Source: Ignavibacteriota bacterium (GTDB lineage: Bacteria > Bacteroidota > Ignavibacteria > Tepidaquicellales > OLB5). From it: a DNA stretch of 37,595 bases. The stretch is from the NCBI GenBank assembly GCA_003820375.1, contig RPQH01000041.1:1-37595 (forward strand), read 5' to 3'. This document shows, one piece after another, positions 19,775-29,650 of the stretch. Each line of letters starts with the position of its first letter. Position 1 is the stretch's first letter. Made by a program: the position numbers and the translations under genes. The notes below the pieces were generated by a model. It was not told the DNA's origin, ran no database searches, and saw only the letters and a list, made by a program, of their open reading frames with translations.

Positions 19775-19912
19775 TTAGTTAAATTTAACATCTTTGTAAA
19801 ACTCTATGTTCTTCCAGTCTTTCTTATTTACTGTATCAGCCGCATCCTTATCTTCCTGTGGTTTTCCATGTATTATATAATCACAAGCCAACTGTGCGTG
19901 CCTGGCAGCGCT
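19775..19912 (-). pseudogene. 3' remnant of an unidentified gene
   Basis: An open frame of 45 codons ending in TAA lies just upstream of the 260-aa gene. It has protein-like composition (AARHAQLACDYIIHGKPQED, then DWKNIEFYKDVKFN) but no start codon, and a stop directly precedes it. It reads like the C-terminal tail of a lost gene, consistent with a deletion or recombination scar beside the CRISPR array. The stretch to 20147 holds nothing else I can call. Confidence 0.4.
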
Positions 19913-20147
19913 TTAAGGGAATGCTGTATCACTTCTTAATACACTAAGCTATGATTTTACTTACCCTACAGACAGATCGGAATTATAGCAAATACTATAG
20001 ATTCTCTCAAAGATAATATATGAGCTGTCTTATTTTGGTCATTAGAAATATCTATTAACAATAAGATTTAACACCGGTCCATAATATCATATTATAAAGA
20101 GCTATTTTCCTAAGTCTTTCAGGCTGTTCCGGGTAACCGGAGGTAGG

Positions 20148-22591
20148 GTTTCAATCCTTGTTGTAATGGAATATAGTAAAGAACTTTATCTTCACCGAGT
20201 TTCTTTATGCAGTAATTAGGTTTCAATCCTTGTTGTAATGGAATATAGTAAAGAACAGCACCTCACGATGGCAGGTCTTATACACCTTATTAGTTTCAAT
20301 CCTTGTCGTAATGGAATATAGTAAAGAACGACTTTGCATTTGTGCCGGTTGTAGCTGAATAAGGAGTTTCAATCCTTGTTGTAATGGAATATAGTAAAGA
20401 ACCCTGCAAGAGTCCTCTGATGCATCTCCAAACCGTGGTTTCAATCCTTGTTGTAATGGAATATAGTAAAGAACTTAAATGGCGTAATTCACGAAAACGG
20501 TCAGGTCTAGTTTCAATCCTTGTTGTAATGGAATATAGTAAAGAACCTGGTATTACTACAATGGACCGGCAGCCGATACAAGTTTCAATCCTTGTTGTAA
20601 TGGAATATAGTAAAGAACTCTTACATTGTAATATAATCCTGAAGTATCGAGTGAGTTTCAATCCTTGTTGTAATGGAATATAGTAAAGAACCGTCCCATA
20701 TGCAGCATAATCAGTTCCGTTAACTTGTTTCAATCCTTGTTGTAATGGAATATAGTAAAGAACAATGCCGCCTTAATAGATTGTCCATAAGGAGCAATGT
20801 CGTTTCAATCCTTGTTGTAATGGAATATAGTAAAGAACCTTAAGAAAATTGTTTTATCTCCTTTGAAACCGTGATTCAGTTTCAATCCTTGTTGTAATGG
20901 AATATAGTAAAGAACTGTGCCACGAACTGGTAATTGTGTTATATCCGGAAGTTTCAATCCTTGTTGTAATGGAATATAGTAAAGAACACAAACTCACACT
21001 GCCATGAGTAGAATATACCAACGTTTCAATCCTTGTTGTAATGGAATATAGTAAAGAACCTTCTCTTTACTTTTATCTTCTTCACGTGTACCCTCTTGTT
21101 TCAATCCTTGTTGTAATGGAATATAGTAAAGAACGTTTAAGCTCTCGAATACTTTTTCGAGGGTTGCGATAGGTTTCAATCCTTGTTGTAATGGAATATA
21201 GTAAAGAACATAGAAAACTAATTTATGCCCTGCTTTAGCATAATGTTTCAATCCTTGTTGTAATGGAATATAGTAAAGAACACATATCAATATCCATTCC
21301 CAATTTGACCCCGTGGTTTCAATCCTTGTTGTAATGGAATATAGTAAAGAACAAGCTATACAGCGATGGCACTGAAACGTCTTATAAGTTTCAATCCTTG
21401 TTGTAATGGAATATAGTAAAGAACTTTGTTCCAGTAGGTTTTAATTTTTCCGGTAAAGGTTTCAATCCTTGTTGTAATGGAATATAGTAAAGAACTGGAA
21501 ACATAGAGAAAATCAAATGGATTGATAATGTTCCGTTTCAATCCTTGTTGTAATGGAATATAGTAAAGAACACACCCTCGACATACCCGACGAGCTCTAC
21601 ACCTCCCGTTTCAATCCTTGTTGTAATGGAATATAGTAAAGAACATTTTACCGTTTGCTTTGGTATTTTCTATATTCATATGTTTCAATCCTTGTTGTAA
21701 TGGAATATAGTAAAGAACTACGCGGCGTGGATATGTCCCGGCAGCTTGAGGAAAGTTTCAATCCTTGTTGTAATGGAATATAGTAAAGAACAAAGCATTA
21801 GATTTTTATTCAAGAGAAAAAATTATGTTTCAATCCTTGTTGTAATGGAATATAGTAAAGAACAGGGAAAGTGCCTTGACAAATGCTTATAGTAATTAGT
21901 TTCAATCCTTGTTGTAATGGAATATAGTAAAGAACATAATATCGCGGTACAGCGGGCTTGTAATGCTGTTGTTTCAATCCTTGTTGTAATGGAATATAGT
22001 AAAGAACGCGTGCGGCTCAATACTCCCGCCGGCAGGTACGAATAGTTTCAATCCTTGTTGTAATGGAATATAGTAAAGAACTTTCTCGCATAGTCGCGGA
22101 AGCGTTCAAGGTAAGAAGGTTTCAATCCTTGTTGTAATGGAATATAGTAAAGAACAAAGATTCGAGTATGAAGTGAACTGGGAAGAAATTAAGTTTCAAT
22201 CCTTGTTGTAATGGAATATAGTAAAGAACAGTGAACTGGGAAGAAATTAATAAAGACGCCGCTGTTTCAATCCTTGTTGTAATGGAATATAGTAAAGAAC
22301 GCTTTCATCGGGAATATCACCAACAATTATTTTATTGGTTTCAATCCTTGTTGTAATGGAATATAGTAAAGAACATTGGAATTTTTGAAGCCGTCTACAA
22401 TTGAATCACGGTTTCAATCCTTGTTGTAATGGAATATAGTAAAGAACCTATCTGCACAATAGCAGCGGCGTCCGAGAGTAGATTTCAATCCTTGTTGTAA
22501 TGGAATATAGTAAAGAACGGATTTATTTGATACAGCTGCAATGCAGAATTATTAATTTCAATCCTTGTTGTAATGGAATATAGTAAAGAAC
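20148..22591 (-). CRISPR. Type I-B CRISPR array, 34 repeats and 33 spacers
   Basis: Thirty-four copies of a 37-bp repeat (plus strand begins GTTTCAATCCTTGTTG, ends TAGTAAAGAAC) alternate with 33 spacers of 34-40 nt, most of them 35-37. Read on the minus strand the repeat ends ATTGAAAC, the 8-nt 5' handle of type I-B crRNAs. The array is therefore transcribed toward lower coordinates, the same way as the cas genes, with the leader at 22592 and up. Variant repeats: the third from the left has T to C at position 15 (20307), and the last two (22482 and 22555) have G to A at plus-strand position 1. The spacers at 22156-22192 and 22230-22263 overlap by 21 nt. Small open frames inside are artefacts of the repeat period. 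Confidence 0.99.
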
Positions 22592-22793
22592 GCGTTTATC
22601 TCATTAAATATACGCAAATAAGATAGTTAATGCAGTAAACCAAATTGTTATTTTCATTATAATTAGGTCTTAACCGGTTAGTTTTATCCGATATTCTATG
22701 TTTTTCCGTAAATATAATTACTCCAATTTATTTAAAAATAATTCACTTAACAACTTTTCAACATTTTAATAAATAAGTTTATCCAGGGAAATT
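22592..22793 (-). promoter_or_regulatory. CRISPR leader
   Basis: About 200 bp of AT-rich DNA without a gene separates the cas4 stop from the first transcribed repeat, the expected place for leader, promoter and integration signals. It contains a perfect 10-bp palindrome taaccggtta (22671-22680). On the minus strand a TTTG (22644-22641) precedes a CTTATTTG (22622-22615) at a spacing near that of the phylum promoter, but the second box matches only its TTTG part. Confidence 0.75.
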
Positions 22794-23366
22794 TCATTTT
22801 ATACAAATATTCCTATACGTACAATCAATACATCTAAGTTTATATTTAGTTGCTTTTGGAAAATAGTTGTTCTCAATAATATTTATTATTTCTTTAGCAA
22901 TTCTTATTACATCTTGTTTATCTCTATCATTAATAAACAGTTCTATTAATTTGTTATTTGACCTAGTATAAACTATATAACCTCTGTTGACCGTTTTTCC
23001 GAAATTTGATTCTATAAGTATTGCATAACAAAACAACTGTGTTTTATAAGTATCAAAAATCTTATCCTTATATTCTGCAAATTTGTAATCAAGTGGTGCC
23101 ATTGTATTGTCTTTAAGTAGGACAACCTCATCAACCCGTCCTCTAAGATATTCATTACTAAGATAGTTATCTATATGCTTTTCTACAACACCGATTCTTT
23201 GTCTTAAATATTCTTTATTTCTTTTTAACTTTTCATCATGTACTTCTCTGCCTTTTAAAACTTTATAGTATTTTTCCTCAAATTGTGGAATGCACAGAAC
23301 GTATTCAAAATAAGTGTATCTATGGCAAAAAAGATATTCAATAATATGTGAAGGCGTAACTGTCAA
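22794..23366 (-). CDS. cas4: Cas4, RecB-like nuclease of CRISPR adaptation
   Basis: A 190-aa Cas4 that trims prespacers and helps select their PAM end. It carries the four cysteines of an iron-sulphur cluster (Cys14, Cys179, Cys182, Cys188) and RecB-type nuclease residues (His43 in GREVHDE, Asp79 in GRVDEV, Asp93 and Lys95 in PLDYKFAE, then QLFCYA). The apparent start is TTG, 4 nt after the cas2 stop; I see no in-frame ATG near it. It is the last cas gene before the leader, rather than ahead of cas1 as in most I-B loci. Confidence 0.92.
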   Translation of the reverse strand: MTVTPSHIIEYLFCHRYTYFEYVLCIPQFEEKYYKVLKGREVHDEKLKRNKEYLRQRIGVVEKHIDNYLSNEYLRGRVDEVVLLKDNTMAPLDYKFAEYKDKIFDTYKTQLFCYAILIESNFGKTVNRGYIVYTRSNNKLIELFINDRDKQDVIRIAKEIINIIENNYFPKATKYKLRCIDCTYRNICIK

Positions 23367-23370
23367 TGAT

Positions 23371-23661
23371 TTAAAAGAATAACTGTTTAACTTTATCGGT
23401 TACAAGTTTTTTATCAAATGCCTGACCGAGTAATACTGTACTTTTAAGTTCGTTTTTACTCATTGGAAATATATAAACAGAATCTGTCTCTTTGTCGATT
23501 AGCTCTTCTATCTGAAGTTTTAATGAATCTTTTTCGTTTTCTTTCAGGGTTCCAAGGAATACAGAATACTGAACTCTATAAATACCTGCCTGTTTACATA
23601 ATTTAGCAACTTTATTTCTGGATTTATCTTTTTTTATATCATACATTGCCCAAACTATCAT
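23371..23661 (-). CDS. cas2: Cas2, adaptation complex subunit
   Basis: A 96-aa Cas2 that dimerises and bridges two Cas1 dimers in the spacer-integration complex. The ferredoxin-like fold marks are present: the first strand MIVWAMYDIKKDKSRNKVAK with the conserved Asp, VQYSVFLGTL, and VYIFPMS. It is 3 nt downstream of cas1 and 4 nt upstream of cas4, in one operon. Confidence 0.96.
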   Translation of the reverse strand: MIVWAMYDIKKDKSRNKVAKLCKQAGIYRVQYSVFLGTLKENEKDSLKLQIEELIDKETDSVYIFPMSKNELKSTVLLGQAFDKKLVTDKVKQLFF

Positions 23662-23664
23662 GCT

Positions 23665-24654
23665 TTATTTTATTAGAGAATTAGCAAAATTATGTGCATC
23701 GAACTGAATTGAATTTGAACGTGTTTGATTTCTTCCTTTATACCTTATAGTTTCTTCATCCATATATTTAGTGAAGTTTTCCATCAATAAAACTTTACCT
23801 TCTTTATTTAGCGTGTAGCCATTTGTAATTTCATCTGTATGGGACTTGTTGACCCGTTTGGCTGAAAATAATTTTAATACTACTCGCTCAGGATAGATTC
23901 GATATGGTTCTATGAAATCGTAAACCATACTTAACTGATTATAATCATCTCTATGAAGAAAACCAAGATAAGGGTCAATGCCGGCAATTATTAAAACTTT
24001 TTCAATCTTATAATACAAAACTCCGTAACCGTAATTAAGAAAAGCATTGAAAGGGTCTTTAGCAGGTCTGGAGCTTCTACCGTTGAATTTATATTCATCA
24101 GCAATAAGATTCGCTAGTGTTTCAAAATAAATGCGTCCCGATGTTCCTTCCAGACCTCTTATTATATCCGCTATTTCATTGCTTAACGAGGCATTCAAGA
24201 GCATTAAAGAATTTTTAAGGTTTATTATGTTTTTAATCTTTTCATCTATGAAATCAGCTTTTTCTTTTCTGTGTTTTTTTAAATCATTTAAAAAATCAAC
24301 CTGATTCTGCAGTTTTGCACCAATCCAATCTTTTATCCATTTAACACCAATATTATTCATACTTGCTTCTAGCTGTTTTTTTCTAATTTTAGTAGTGCTG
24401 CCAAGTTTACTGTGCCATACTCTTCCAAGAGGGAAACCATCATCTTCGGTAAAAATTATATCTATATTATTTGTAATCGCAAGTTTTACGGCATCGGTAC
24501 TGAGAGCTATGCCCTGTGCCAATACAATGCACGTAACTTTCTTTGCTGAATAATGAAACTTTTGTACATCACCACTGTCAGACGGTATTTTAACTTCAAA
24601 CATATCGTCTTTGACATGGATATATGTACCTTTTGTATTGATATTTATCTGCAT
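23665..24654 (-). CDS. cas1: Cas1 integrase (type I-B)
   Basis: A 329-aa Cas1 that inserts new spacers next to the leader. The metal-binding residues can be placed: Glu169 in RGLEGTSGRIYFE, His234 in GFLHRDDYNQ, and Asp246 in VYDFIEPYR. The N-terminal beta domain (INTKGTYIHVKDD) and the helical domain are full length. It lies 9 nt after cas6. With an intact cas2 and cas4 alongside, the system should be able to acquire spacers. Confidence 0.97.
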   Translation of the reverse strand: MQININTKGTYIHVKDDMFEVKIPSDSGDVQKFHYSAKKVTCIVLAQGIALSTDAVKLAITNNIDIIFTEDDGFPLGRVWHSKLGSTTKIRKKQLEASMNNIGVKWIKDWIGAKLQNQVDFLNDLKKHRKEKADFIDEKIKNIINLKNSLMLLNASLSNEIADIIRGLEGTSGRIYFETLANLIADEYKFNGRSSRPAKDPFNAFLNYGYGVLYYKIEKVLIIAGIDPYLGFLHRDDYNQLSMVYDFIEPYRIYPERVVLKLFSAKRVNKSHTDEITNGYTLNKEGKVLLMENFTKYMDEETIRYKGRNQTRSNSIQFDAHNFANSLIK

Positions 24655-24663
24655 TGGGAAGCG

Positions 24664-25350
24664 TTAAGTTAATCCACTTGTGGCAGTCTCAACAATGGTG
24701 CCAAATCCCCTTGACACACTTTTGCCCAGCCCTATATATTGAGGCAGTAACACATTTGCTATAAAATTGCCCTCAAATGCCAGCATTTTGTTGCCTTTAA
24801 AACCGGTTGTCTTTTCTTTTAAATGCGTTTTAAGCAATATAGTATTATCTGCGTGATACCCGGTTGATTTGAAAAAGCTCAATATATTACCTACCAGTAT
24901 TTTAGTCAGTATATGAGGTATTCCTGATTCGTCTGCATACTTTTTCAATTGATTATATTTCTCATAGTTTTCTTGATTCAATCCCATCCATAAAGTCTTG
25001 AATGAATATTCATGAAGTTCCGGGCAGAGTCCAAATTCACATTTTTTATTTTCTATATTCTTATAATTAATAGGGTATGTCTTACCGTTAATATCAAGTT
25101 CTTTCATTTTCAGAAAAAGTGAAGTAAGAAGTTCTGCTCCCTCGTTTAAACCAATGAGCATTGGGATATTTTCTATCACTTTATACTGCACAAGCGGATA
25201 TTTGAATACAAGTGAACCATCATCGAAATGATTATGCAATAACGGTGATTTTTCCTTAAACAAATTCCCAAAAAAGCCACGCAGTTTATGAGCATCTCTT
25301 GTTAAAAGAGAAATTTCAGGTAAACGAATTATGGATGTGAGAATGTGCAT
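24664..25350 (-). CDS. cas6: Cas6 crRNA-processing endoribonuclease
   Basis: A 228-aa protein that should cut the repeat transcript to leave the ATTGAAAC handle. The C-terminal glycine-rich loop GLGKSVSRGFG (207-217) is the Cas6 signature. The N-terminal half has the KLRGFFGNLFKEKS and LLHNHFDDG segments found in the Bacteroidota-type Cas6; His39 or His41 are candidates for the active site. It lies between cas3 and cas1, an unusual place, and is separated from cas3 by 51 nt, the widest gap in the operon. Confidence 0.85.
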   Translation of the reverse strand: MHILTSIIRLPEISLLTRDAHKLRGFFGNLFKEKSPLLHNHFDDGSLVFKYPLVQYKVIENIPMLIGLNEGAELLTSLFLKMKELDINGKTYPINYKNIENKKCEFGLCPELHEYSFKTLWMGLNQENYEKYNQLKKYADESGIPHILTKILVGNILSFFKSTGYHADNTILLKTHLKEKTTGFKGNKMLAFEGNFIANVLLPQYIGLGKSVSRGFGTIVETATSGLT

Positions 25351-25401
25351 GAGGTTATATTAAACTTAAAATTACATAGTTTATATGTTTATATTAGGTT
25401 T

Positions 25402-27807
25402 TCACAGCATAACAATTTTTCCGTCATCGCATTCTTTCTTTCTTATAAATCCTTTTTCCGAATTGTAATAATCTTTAATTAATTCTTTAGGTACAATTAA
25501 TAAATTATCCGATAGATTTGTTCTGTTTCCTTCTTGTTTTAAAGACTTTAAATAATTCTTTGGAACCGTTATAATTCTTTGATTAAAGTCTTTTTTATTT
25601 GATTCATATTGTTCTCGCGAAATCTCTTTTTTACTAAGTTTTAAGAAATTTTCTTTTACTTGTATTGCTCTTTCATCAATTTCTATAAACACAGATTCAG
25701 CAAATTCCTGTTCTTTTATAACCTTGAAAATTGAAACAGGAAAATCATTTTCATCCCCGTCGTATCTTAGTTTTTTCATAGAATTAAAAATGTTTCTTGA
25801 ATAAGAATAAGATTCTTTTTCATTTCTTGTACTTAAGTACTTTTCTATTAATTCAAGATAATCGCATTCATTTATTTCATTTACGAACTCATCGTTGTTT
25901 TTAAACACTTCTTTAGTTTGAGTGTTAGTTAAAGTGCCATATATCTTAGAACAATCTTTGAAATCAAAAATATATAAAGGGGAAAATTGTTTCTTTTTGT
26001 CATTATTTCTGTTTATCCTTCCTGCAACCTGTATTATTGAATCAATAGGCGCTAAGTCTCTAAATCCCATATCGAAATCCAAGTCAACACCTGCTTCAAC
26101 ACACTGAGTTGAGACCAATATTGGTTTTTCCCCATTTCCTAAATCTTTTTTTATGCTTTCAATTATGTTTAATCTATGTATGGGTATTATATTGGTTGAC
26201 AAATAATAAATCTGGTTTAACATTTTATTTTCATCAACAAACTTTCTCAATTTTGAATATAAATTAATTGAACGATTTACAGTGTTAACCACAATTAGAC
26301 AGGATTTGTTATCACTCCAATATTTCTTAAAACTTTCATTAATAAAGGCTTCGTCGGTTTCCACCGGTTCAGCAATTAATGGGACTAATTTTGTTCTGTG
26401 CAACTTTTTAAATACTTCAACATGTTTTTCCAATAATTCAAAAGATTCTGCTTTCTCATTTTCTTTTCCTAAGATTTCATTGTTTGCAAGTTCAAAAATC
26501 TTTGGTTTTGTTGCTGTCATTAATATTATTCTTGCATCAAGGTACTTAGATAAATAATATAAAGCAGCACCAACTAAAGGCAATTGTTCCAATCTTATTG
26601 TTTGTACTTCATCAAGAATTATTATTGAACCTGCAAAATGATGAAACTTCTTTAATAATTTGTTTCTATTTCCAATCAATGTTTGTAAAAATTGGACGAA
26701 AGAAGTTATAACTACATCACATTGCCAGGTATCAATAGTCATTATTTTCTGATTATAACCACTAACTTCTTCATCATATGTAATAAGCTGCTCGAAAGCA
26801 TCGGCATATTGATAATGTGCTAATAATTTTATTTCATCAGGCAAAACATTTCTATAAACTTCATATGCTTGTTCAATTATATTAATAAAAGGTAGTGCAT
26901 ATATAATCTGTGCTTCTCGGTTTTGTTTTTTTCTTATTTTATCTTTAAGTTTAATTGAAAAATCAAGTGCAGTTAAAGTCTTTCCAATACCTGTTGGAGC
27001 TGTGAAAGTAAAAAGTTTTTTTTCTAGTATGTCATTCCTTTCTAAATTTTTTAAAACGGATTCTCTTGTTTTATTTCTTAATTCAATCTGTTCCAAACTT
27101 GATTTTGTTGTATCTAATTCATTAAGATAAATACTTACTGCTTCAGCAGGTATTTGTTTTCTATTATAAATTTGTGTATCCGAAGCATCCAATTTGTCAG
27201 CCTCAATCAGTAAGGAAAATAAATAGTTGATCAAATAATAGTCTTGAATAGTTGAATTGCGCAGCACCCATTCTTTCATTGCCTTTCTGATGGGTTTTTC
27301 TTCCGGGTAGTAAATAATATTTGAAAGTTTTACTAGCCGCATATCTTTCTCAATATTCGTTATGAATTTTGCTAAATCTACTTTTTGATGTTCTATAATC
27401 TTTATTAGATGATCATTCAGCTTTTCTAAAATTTGCAAAGGCTCACTGAGTTGTGAATGATGTAGAAAAATGAGAAACATTGCAAGTAATGCTTGTTTCT
27501 CATTTTTTTCTTTTAGCAAATTATAAGCTGCGAGACCACCAATTCTTGCATGTTGTTTTAGGGTATAATCAACTGGATTCTTTTTGAGGAGGTAGTTTTG
27601 AAAATATGATGTGTATTTTCCCAGGTCGTGAAATTGAATGATTATTTTAAGCAAATCTTTCAATTCTTTTTCAGCGTACCCTAAATCAAGATTTGATGAA
27701 TAATGTAAATGTGCTTTTTCTAAGACCCCGTTTATGTGATCAATAAGCCTTTTTGTGCCATAAACATTGCCATCATTTCCTACTTTACTATGTGAAAAGT
27801 AGTTCAT
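25402..27807 (-). CDS. cas3: Cas3 helicase-nuclease
   Basis: An 801-aa effector nuclease recruited by Cascade to shred target DNA. The N-terminal HD nuclease domain has His24, His60-Asp61 (FHDLGKYT), His86 and His116-His117. The superfamily 2 helicase has Walker A APTGIGKT (270-277), a DEVQ box (399-402; the family usually reads DExH), TATKP (431-435), a CVEAGVDLDFD block and QVAGRINRN. Both halves are intact, so the enzyme should be active. The start overlaps the cas5 stop by 4 nt. Confidence 0.96.
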   Translation of the reverse strand: MNYFSHSKVGNDGNVYGTKRLIDHINGVLEKAHLHYSSNLDLGYAEKELKDLLKIIIQFHDLGKYTSYFQNYLLKKNPVDYTLKQHARIGGLAAYNLLKEKNEKQALLAMFLIFLHHSQLSEPLQILEKLNDHLIKIIEHQKVDLAKFITNIEKDMRLVKLSNIIYYPEEKPIRKAMKEWVLRNSTIQDYYLINYLFSLLIEADKLDASDTQIYNRKQIPAEAVSIYLNELDTTKSSLEQIELRNKTRESVLKNLERNDILEKKLFTFTAPTGIGKTLTALDFSIKLKDKIRKKQNREAQIIYALPFINIIEQAYEVYRNVLPDEIKLLAHYQYADAFEQLITYDEEVSGYNQKIMTIDTWQCDVVITSFVQFLQTLIGNRNKLLKKFHHFAGSIIILDEVQTIRLEQLPLVGAALYYLSKYLDARIILMTATKPKIFELANNEILGKENEKAESFELLEKHVEVFKKLHRTKLVPLIAEPVETDEAFINESFKKYWSDNKSCLIVVNTVNRSINLYSKLRKFVDENKMLNQIYYLSTNIIPIHRLNIIESIKKDLGNGEKPILVSTQCVEAGVDLDFDMGFRDLAPIDSIIQVAGRINRNNDKKKQFSPLYIFDFKDCSKIYGTLTNTQTKEVFKNNDEFVNEINECDYLELIEKYLSTRNEKESYSYSRNIFNSMKKLRYDGDENDFPVSIFKVIKEQEFAESVFIEIDERAIQVKENFLKLSKKEISREQYESNKKDFNQRIITVPKNYLKSLKQEGNRTNLSDNLLIVPKELIKDYYNSEKGFIRKKECDDGKIVML

Positions 27808-28610
27808 GCATCCATAAATTGGAGGTTAATAATTTCATTTTTTAAACTCACTTCATAATAGGGGCTTTTGAGTTTTATTCTTATCGGGTTGCAAGTAATT
27901 GAAAAAAATAATTGATTCATCTTCCTTACTTCTCTATTTCCATTTTCAATAAAATCTCCCGGCATCATATCTTCTTCTACAAAATTATAATTTGCGTATT
28001 CTTCCTTATCAAACTTTAAATCTTCAATTAATTTAGTGGGGACAGCTGTATTCATCAAAACATAATCATTCGTTGGCTTTACTATTATTTTATCTTCCTC
28101 GACTAATTCAATATCTGATATGGAAGAGATAAAATTTGCTGTGCCTAAGCTAATCCCAAAGACAGGTTTACGTTTAAGGAATTGCTCTTTAAGTAATTTG
28201 AATATTTCATCTCCTGATTCTGTTGGTGCTAAAAATACCTGATATACTACATCTCCGTTTCTAATATCCCAACAACTAACAATCTCAAAAGGTGTTTGGA
28301 TTCTTCCTCCTTCTCCTCTAAAATCCGATGTCCACTTTTTTGCCATATCTCCTATTGCTTTTATACTCAATAGGTTCAATCGATGAAAGCCTTTTTTTAA
28401 TGGTGATAGCACTCTTATTCCAAAACGGATTTTCTCCGATGCCAAATCTTCATAATAGGAATCTTTATTCCAACCCATCACAGCAGCTGTAATCCCCATT
28501 AAACTTGTTCGTGGTGGAATAGTGAAGCTAAATGCTGTATTGTTTGCATAATACTTTCTAAAATGAGCTAATTTCCCTCGTATTTTAAAACATAATATTT
28601 CCATAAGCAA
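27804..28610 (-). CDS. cas5: Cas5, Cascade subunit (type I-B)
   Basis: A 268-aa RAMP protein that holds the crRNA 5' handle in Cascade. The N-terminal RRM-like segment (LCFKIRGKLAHFRKYYANN, then FTIPPRTSLMGITAAVMGW) is characteristic of Cas5b. It starts 8 nt after cas7 and overlaps cas3 by 4 nt. Confidence 0.94.
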   Translation of the reverse strand: MLMEILCFKIRGKLAHFRKYYANNTAFSFTIPPRTSLMGITAAVMGWNKDSYYEDLASEKIRFGIRVLSPLKKGFHRLNLLSIKAIGDMAKKWTSDFRGEGGRIQTPFEIVSCWDIRNGDVVYQVFLAPTESGDEIFKLLKEQFLKRKPVFGISLGTANFISSISDIELVEEDKIIVKPTNDYVLMNTAVPTKLIEDLKFDKEEYANYNFVEEDMMPGDFIENGNREVRKMNQLFFSITCNPIRIKLKSPYYEVSLKNEIINLQFMDA

Positions 28611-28618
28611 AAGTAATT

Positions 28619-29629
28619 CTAATTTAAATTTATGCTAATATCCGGTGATGATTTTAGGATTACTTCCTTAATTTTTTTATCTTTACCTGTATTCTTTTTC
28701 AATATGCTGAACAAACTATCAGTATTTAATTCCAAATCATTGAATTTTCTAATTTGTTTCTCTGAAATTCCTGACTTTGGATTTATTTTAATGTAGTTCC
28801 TTAAATCACCGAATTGTCCGTTTGAAACACCTTCATTATAAACTATTTCAATGTACAGCTTTGGATATTGATTTAGTTTTGTGCGTGTAGGATTTGCAGG
28901 TATACTTTCCCATATTGCTTCTCTGAATACTTTTACATCATCTTCAGTCAAACCGGTAGTTTTTGCTGCACCTCCATTTATTGTCCCGTTAAATCCTAAC
29001 AGACTGTAATGAACTCGATAATCTTTTCCAAAGGTGCTGCTGTCATCATTCATAATGGTAACAATAGAACTTGAATCAATCAATTCTACCTTGTTAAACG
29101 AATAACCCCAGTTTAATTGTATAGCACCTGTATATGCTTTAGTAAATCCAGCAACAGCAAAAGCACTTCCAAACATTCTTACATCTATGAACTTATCTTT
29201 TACAAGATAAGCTAATAATTCATAATTGACTTCCTTATCTTTAAATTTTTTGTCCATAATGATAGCCAGTGCTTTCTCCGTATCTTTTTCTTTTTCTATA
29301 ATATTTTTGTAGACTTCAAGTGCATTTTTGTTTTCAATAAATGCTCTTTCCAAATCCTTTGTGTCTTCAATAGTTCTTTTGATTACTGCTCTTAGCTTGT
29401 TATCAACACTCACTTTTGAATTTCCTTCCATATCTACAAATATCGGGTTTCCTTTTTCCTTTAAATAATCTCTTATAAATCGTTTCACGCGTGTATCGGT
29501 AACTAAATTTGTGCTAGTATCGTAATCCATTCTGGGCTTATTTTCCTGATCTGGGTCGCCATTGGGATTACACTGTATGGCTTCGTAAATGAACAGGAAA
29601 TCTGATGAATTTTTAATTGTTTCTTTCAT
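28619..29629 (-). CDS. cas7: Cas7 (Csh2-like), Cascade backbone
   Basis: A 336-aa Csh2-family protein that polymerises along the crRNA. The diagnostic N-terminus IQCNPNGDPDQENKPRMDY is present, as is DTRVKRFIRDYL, followed by VRMFGSAFAVAG and QLNWGYSFNKVE. Length and order next to cas8b fit type I-B. It lies 21 nt after cas8b. Confidence 0.95.
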   Translation of the reverse strand: MKETIKNSSDFLFIYEAIQCNPNGDPDQENKPRMDYDTSTNLVTDTRVKRFIRDYLKEKGNPIFVDMEGNSKVSVDNKLRAVIKRTIEDTKDLERAFIENKNALEVYKNIIEKEKDTEKALAIIMDKKFKDKEVNYELLAYLVKDKFIDVRMFGSAFAVAGFTKAYTGAIQLNWGYSFNKVELIDSSSIVTIMNDDSSTFGKDYRVHYSLLGFNGTINGGAAKTTGLTEDDVKVFREAIWESIPANPTRTKLNQYPKLYIEIVYNEGVSNGQFGDLRNYIKINPKSGISEKQIRKFNDLELNTDSLFSILKKNTGKDKKIKEVILKSSPDISINLN

Positions 29630-29650
29630 ATTAATTTAGTTTAAAGTTTG

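Noticed and set aside
18757..20147. A third att copy expected if two islands were stacked
   Set aside because: I found no match to the tRNA 3' half on either strand by eye; a strongly degraded copy cannot be excluded.
20223..22020. Several open frames across the CRISPR array on both strands
   Set aside because: They arise because the repeat translates to recurring LLYSITTRIE-like or YIPLQQGLK-like peptides; the 37-bp repeat structure explains them fully.
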